8,071 bases of DNA from Vulcanimicrobiota bacterium. Its GTDB lineage: Bacteria > Vulcanimicrobiota > Vulcanimicrobiia > Vulcanimicrobiales > Vulcanimicrobiaceae. The stretch covers positions 1-8,071 of the forward strand of contig JAFAMK010000327.1 of the NCBI GenBank assembly GCA_019233415.1, read 5' to 3'. The notes beneath the pieces were generated by a model. That model was not told the origin of the DNA. It made no database searches and saw only the letters and a program-made list of their open reading frames with translations. The position numbers and the translations under genes are program-made. Positions 5,622 to 8,071 of this stretch are shown here, in pieces; within the stretch, counting starts at the first letter, position 1, and the number at the start of each line of letters is the position of its first letter.

Positions 5622-7703
5622 TCACGGAAGTCCGGCGATGCGGACGCTGAGCGCGACGGTGCGCGGCGCGGCGACGCCGAGCGCGCCGTTGACCGCCGAG
5701 CTCCAGTAGCGCTTGTTGCCGCAGTTCTTGCAGCTCAGGTTGACGGTGACGCGCTTGTCGGCGATGCGTTTCGTGTACGCGAGGCCGGCGCTCGACGTCG
5801 TGACGCTCGGGATCGTTCCTTGATCCTGCGGGTTGATCTCGCGCTGGCCGACGAACTGCAGCCCGCCGTACAGCTCGAGCCCGGCGATCTGGCGCGGGCG
5901 GTACGCGAGCGTGGCGCTGCCGCTCAGCCGCGCGACGTTCTCGGGGATCAACCCGTCGATCGTCGGGTCGGCCGGCGCGTGCTGCACCGCGTTCATGTCC
6001 TGGCCGCTCATCGTGATCGACCACTCCGGCGCGAGCCGGACGCGCACCGTCGCCTCGATCCCGTTGAACCGGTTCGTCCCGTCGAGCCCGAACAACCCGG
6101 TGACCGGGTCGGTCGTCGCGTTCGCGCGGTCGATGACGAAGTACGCGACGGTCGCGGTGAAACCGCGGTTTCCGCTGATGCGCAGGCCGACTTCTTCTTG
6201 CGTCGCCGGCGCCGGCGGGAGAACCGAGAACGCGTTCTTCGCGTTGACCGGCGCCGTTCCGGTCTCGTCGAGCGACTTCACGTCGCTGCCGTAGAGCGCG
6301 ACGTTCGGCGAGAGGTCCAGCACGCCGCCGACCGCAGGAGCGAGGAACGACGTCGAGGTCGTATTCGTCCCGCCGGTCGCGAGCTTGTCGTTCGCCGTGT
6401 ACGCGATCCGGCGCAGCCCGCCGGTGATGCGGAAGCGATGCGCGAGCAGCACCGAGTCGGAGACGTAGTAGTCGTCGTCGGCGGAATTCTGCGGCAGAAA
6501 GACGAGCGGCGTTGTGGGGAACGCCGGCGCGGGAAGAGGGGTCGGGTTGTAGATGTTCTGCTTGAACGTCGCCTGACCGTTGGTCGGGTTGTTCGAGAGG
6601 CGCTCGTTGCGGTTGAAGCCGAGCGTGAAATCGTTCTCGAACGTGCTGCCGTTCGTGCTCCGGAACGTCGCGGCGAGGTTCATGTAGCGGTTGGCGAAGT
6701 CTTGGTCGCGCACCAGCGTCGCCGTTTCGGTGCCCTTGCCGGTGAGCACGTTGTACGTGCCGATCTGCGTGATCGTGCGGCGGAGGCGGTCCGCGTCGGA
6801 GCGCCCGTACTCGGCGACGTACGTGAGCGCGCTGCTCGCGTGGTAATCGGTCCGCAGCTGGACGTTCTGTCCTTTCGCGACCTCGCGCGCCCAGGGTCCC
6901 GACAGCAGGTTGTCGGGATCGGGGATGCGCGGCAGCACGATCAGGCCGTTCGTGCCCGGCTTGTTCTGGAGGACCGAGGCGTTCTCGACGAGGTCGATCC
7001 CAAAGCGCTCGTAGTCCAGCCGGACGCGCGTCCGCGCCGTCGTGTAGTCCGCGGTCAGCGCGCCGAGCCAGCGCGTTCCGCCGGCCTCGCGCACGTACTG
7101 GCCGGTGTCGCCGCCGGCGAGGTTGATGCGAAACCCGAACGCGCCGAAGCGATGGCCGACGTCGACCGCGCCGATCGCCTGACCGAAACCGTTCCCGCTC
7201 AGCGAGACCGCACTGACGGGGTCCTTCGTCGCGCGCTTGAGCACGTAGTTGATGATCCCGGCCGGGCTCGCGATGCCGTACTCGAGCGCGCCCGCGCCCT
7301 TGAGGACTTGCACCTGCTCTTTGTCCTCGGTCGAGAGAATGATGTCGTTGACGATCGGCAGCCCGCCGTCGAGCCGGTAGCCGGTCGTGCTGCTGAGGTG
7401 AATTCCGCGAATCTGCAGGTTGTCGGCGCTGCCGCCGGCCTTCGCGTCGGCTTGCGCGACACCCGGAACGTCGCGGATGACGTCGTACGTGTTCTGCGCA
7501 TTCGCCTGCTGCAGCTCCTCACCCGAGATCGTCGTCTTCGACGCGACGCCGCGGTTCTCGACGGCTGCCGGTCGCGGCGATGCACTCGGCGTCGGTGACG
7601 GCGCGGCGACGGATTGCGCGAACGCGGGTGCGATCGTCGTCAGAAGCAGCGCGCACGCGCACGCCGCGACGACGATGCGGCAGTCGCATCGGTTCAATGA
7701 CAT
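5622..7703 (-). CDS. TonB-dependent outer-membrane receptor, siderophore-receptor type
   Basis: This is a 693-aa outer-membrane active transporter energised by TonB-ExbB-ExbD. The ATG at 7703 was chosen because GGGGGAA lies 5 nt upstream and a good promoter lies behind it; an in-frame ATG at 7754 would fall inside that promoter. Residues 1-29 form a signal peptide (cleavage after AFA), followed by a Ser/Pro-rich linker (about 31-47). The plug (about 56-160) shows SGEELQQANAQNTYDVIRDV (60-79), LQIRG, YRLDGGLPI (109-117), VQVLKGAGALEYG (131-143) and PAGIINYVLKR (147-157), typical of the siderophore receptor family. The rest is the beta barrel, with GTNRFNGIEATV and NKRYW near the end. Oddities: no obvious TonB box; the protein ends RIAGLP rather than in the usual terminal aromatic; and the only mature cysteines form CKNC at 658-661. 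Siderophore specificity is not proven; the downstream PstS-like genes suggest another or a complexed ligand. Confidence 0.92.
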   Translation of the reverse strand: MSLNRCDCRIVVAACACALLLTTIAPAFAQSVAAPSPTPSASPRPAAVENRGVASKTTISGEELQQANAQNTYDVIRDVPGVAQADAKAGGSADNLQIRGIHLSSTTGYRLDGGLPIVNDIILSTEDKEQVQVLKGAGALEYGIASPAGIINYVLKRATKDPVSAVSLSGNGFGQAIGAVDVGHRFGAFGFRINLAGGDTGQYVREAGGTRWLGALTADYTTARTRVRLDYERFGIDLVENASVLQNKPGTNGLIVLPRIPDPDNLLSGPWAREVAKGQNVQLRTDYHASSALTYVAEYGRSDADRLRRTITQIGTYNVLTGKGTETATLVRDQDFANRYMNLAATFRSTNGSTFENDFTLGFNRNERLSNNPTNGQATFKQNIYNPTPLPAPAFPTTPLVFLPQNSADDDYYVSDSVLLAHRFRITGGLRRIAYTANDKLATGGTNTTSTSFLAPAVGGVLDLSPNVALYGSDVKSLDETGTAPVNAKNAFSVLPPAPATQEEVGLRISGNRGFTATVAYFVIDRANATTDPVTGLFGLDGTNRFNGIEATVRVRLAPEWSITMSGQDMNAVQHAPADPTIDGLIPENVARLSGSATLAYRPRQIAGLELYGGLQFVGQREINPQDQGTIPSVTTSSAGLAYTKRIADKRVTVNLSCKNCGNKRYWSSAVNGALGVAAPRTVALSVRIAGLP

Positions 7704-7708
7704 CGTGC

Positions 7709-7715
7709 TTCCCCC
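7709..7715 (-). promoter_or_regulatory. Ribosome binding site deciding the receptor start
   Basis: GGGGGAA on the minus strand is followed by 5 nt (GCACG) and then ATG at 7703-7701. No comparable motif precedes the upstream in-frame ATG at 7754, so this site fixes the start of the receptor. Confidence 0.6.
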
Positions 7716-7741
7716 GCAGACGGCGAAGAAAAGTTTCAGCG

Positions 7742-7770
7742 ATGATAGCAGCATCGCGCGACGGTGTCCT
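7742..7770 (-). promoter_or_regulatory. Sigma-70-type promoter for the receptor/SBP operon
   Basis: On the minus strand, AGGACA (7770-7765, 4 of 6 matches to TTGACA) is followed by a 17-nt spacer and TATCAT (7747-7742, 5 of 6 matches to TATAAT). TG one base upstream of the -10 gives an extended -10 (TGCTATCAT). Transcription would start near 7737-7735, leaving a leader of roughly 32 nt before the receptor ATG. The consensus comparison is with the well-studied proteobacterial sigma-70; this organism's housekeeping sigma factor may differ slightly. Confidence 0.6.
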
Positions 7771-7779
7771 GACGCGCAC

Positions 7780-7795
7780 CTGCACGTCGGTGCAG
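7780..7795. promoter_or_regulatory. Perfect 6-4-6 palindrome, candidate operator
   Basis: CTGCAC-GTCG-GTGCAG is a perfect inverted repeat with 6-bp arms. It sits 9 bp upstream of the predicted -35 of the receptor operon, centred near -51 from the inferred transcription start. Such a position is usual for a dimeric activator and possible for a repressor. I do not recognise it as the site of a named regulator. Chance occurrence in GC-rich DNA is possible; it is the clearest symmetrical site I found in this intergenic region. Confidence 0.4.
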
Positions 7796-7897
7796 ACGGA
7801 CGCCAGGATCATGCGGGCGGTTGCCCCGGCAAGAAGCCCCTCCGGGCGCGGACTCGAATAGGCGCAGCGCCGGGTCGATGATACTATGAGGCATCCG

Positions 7898-8071
7898 ATG
7901 GAATCCGCGTTTCCGCGCGTCCTCGTCGTCGACGACGAGGATGCGATCTGCGAGCTGCTCCTGTACGGCCTGGGCCGGCAGGGCTTCGACGTGCGCGCCG
8001 CCCGCGACGGGCGCGAGGCGCTGCGCGTCATGGAAGGCTGGAGCCCGGAGGCGATCGTCCTCGACGTGATG
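7898..8071 (+). CDS. Response regulator receiver domain (OmpR/PhoB-like), 3'-truncated
   Basis: The first 58 codons of a two-component response regulator are present, running off the window end. The translation shows the receiver-domain pattern: RVLVVDDEDA (residues 7-16) with the acidic pair Asp12/Asp13, then a helix ICELLLYGL, the DGREAL segment (37-42), and IVLDVM (53-58) with phospho-acceptor Asp56. The start ATG at 7898 has GAGG 6 nt upstream; an in-frame ATG at 7886 would add only four residues (MRHP) and lacks a good ribosome binding site. The output domain is outside the window, so OmpR/PhoB membership is a resemblance of the receiver only. It is divergent from the receptor operon across a 194-bp region, so it may control that operon, but no direct evidence shows this. 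Confidence 0.85.
   Translation, partial: MESAFPRVLVVDDEDAICELLLYGLGRQGFDVRAARDGREALRVMEGWSPEAIVLDVM

Noticed and set aside
5469..7598. Very long plus-strand open frame opposite the receptor gene
   Set aside because: Its translation is Arg/Val/Asp/Ala-rich with no recognisable domain, as expected for an antisense frame in GC-rich coding DNA; the minus strand holds a full TonB receptor. Similar antisense frames opposite the SBP genes (988-2073, 2438-3583, 2958-4514, 4232-5650) were rejected for the same reason.
7704..7754. Upstream ATG at 7754 as receptor start, adding 17 residues
   Set aside because: It lies within the spacer of the predicted promoter and has no ribosome binding site, while ATG 7703 has GGGGGAA and is followed directly by a normal signal peptide.
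7758..7775. Pho-box-like direct repeat (GCGTCAG-GACA-CCGTCGC, minus strand) over the -35
   Set aside because: The 7-4-7 spacing fits, but each half matches the E. coli CTGTCAT consensus at only 4 of 7 positions, which is not above chance in GC-rich DNA. A genome-trained matrix would be needed.
7825..7846. CCCGG...CCGGG hairpin in the intergenic region as a terminator
   Set aside because: Only a 5-bp stem with a 12-nt loop and no T-run follows; no gene ends here that would need a terminator.
7879..7887. TGATACTAT as a -10 element for the response regulator
   Set aside because: A start from it would fall near 7894 and remove the GAGG ribosome binding site, and no -35 lies at a suitable distance. 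A leaderless transcript remains possible but unsupported.

Overview
The window is GC-rich, densely coding bacterial DNA from a diderm (Gram-negative-type) organism. It encodes a TonB-dependent outer-membrane receptor and several exported periplasmic-type proteins. The lineage cannot be fixed from sequence alone. The high GC and the Ser/Pro/Thr/Ala-rich linker after the receptor's signal peptide would fit Eremiobacterota/Vulcanimicrobiota or similar soil lineages, but this is a low-confidence impression.

Layout: (1) 1-915, plus strand: the C-terminal part of an alginate-lyase-family protein, cut by the left window edge. (2) 919-7703, minus strand: a compact five-gene operon read right to left. 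It starts with a TonB-dependent siderophore-type receptor (7703-5622), followed by four tandem paralogous PstS-like solute-binding proteins, called here SBP-A (5611-4421), SBP-B (4424-3321), SBP-C (3289-2117) and SBP-D (2112-919). Gaps are 10 nt, a 4-nt ATGA overlap, 31 nt and 4 nt. (3) 7704-7897: a divergent intergenic region with a credible promoter for the operon and a perfect 6-4-6 palindrome just upstream of it. (4) 7898-8071, plus strand: the receiver domain of a response regulator, cut by the right edge.

The operon is the item of interest. Both of its ends are in view, so its gene content is complete: one outer-membrane receptor and four exported phosphate-binding-protein homologues, with no ABC permease, ATPase or PhoU. 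The four SBPs fall into two subfamilies arranged as A/D (outer) and B/C (inner). They share a strongly conserved IRTWGQLGLTG core but differ in the loop that in PstS contacts phosphate; only SBP-B keeps an SGT there. The working inference is a periplasmic capture relay for a ligand imported by the TonB receptor, possibly phosphate or a phosphorylated or metal-complexed compound. The ligand and the inner-membrane partner cannot be determined from the window. The divergent response regulator is a candidate regulator by position only.
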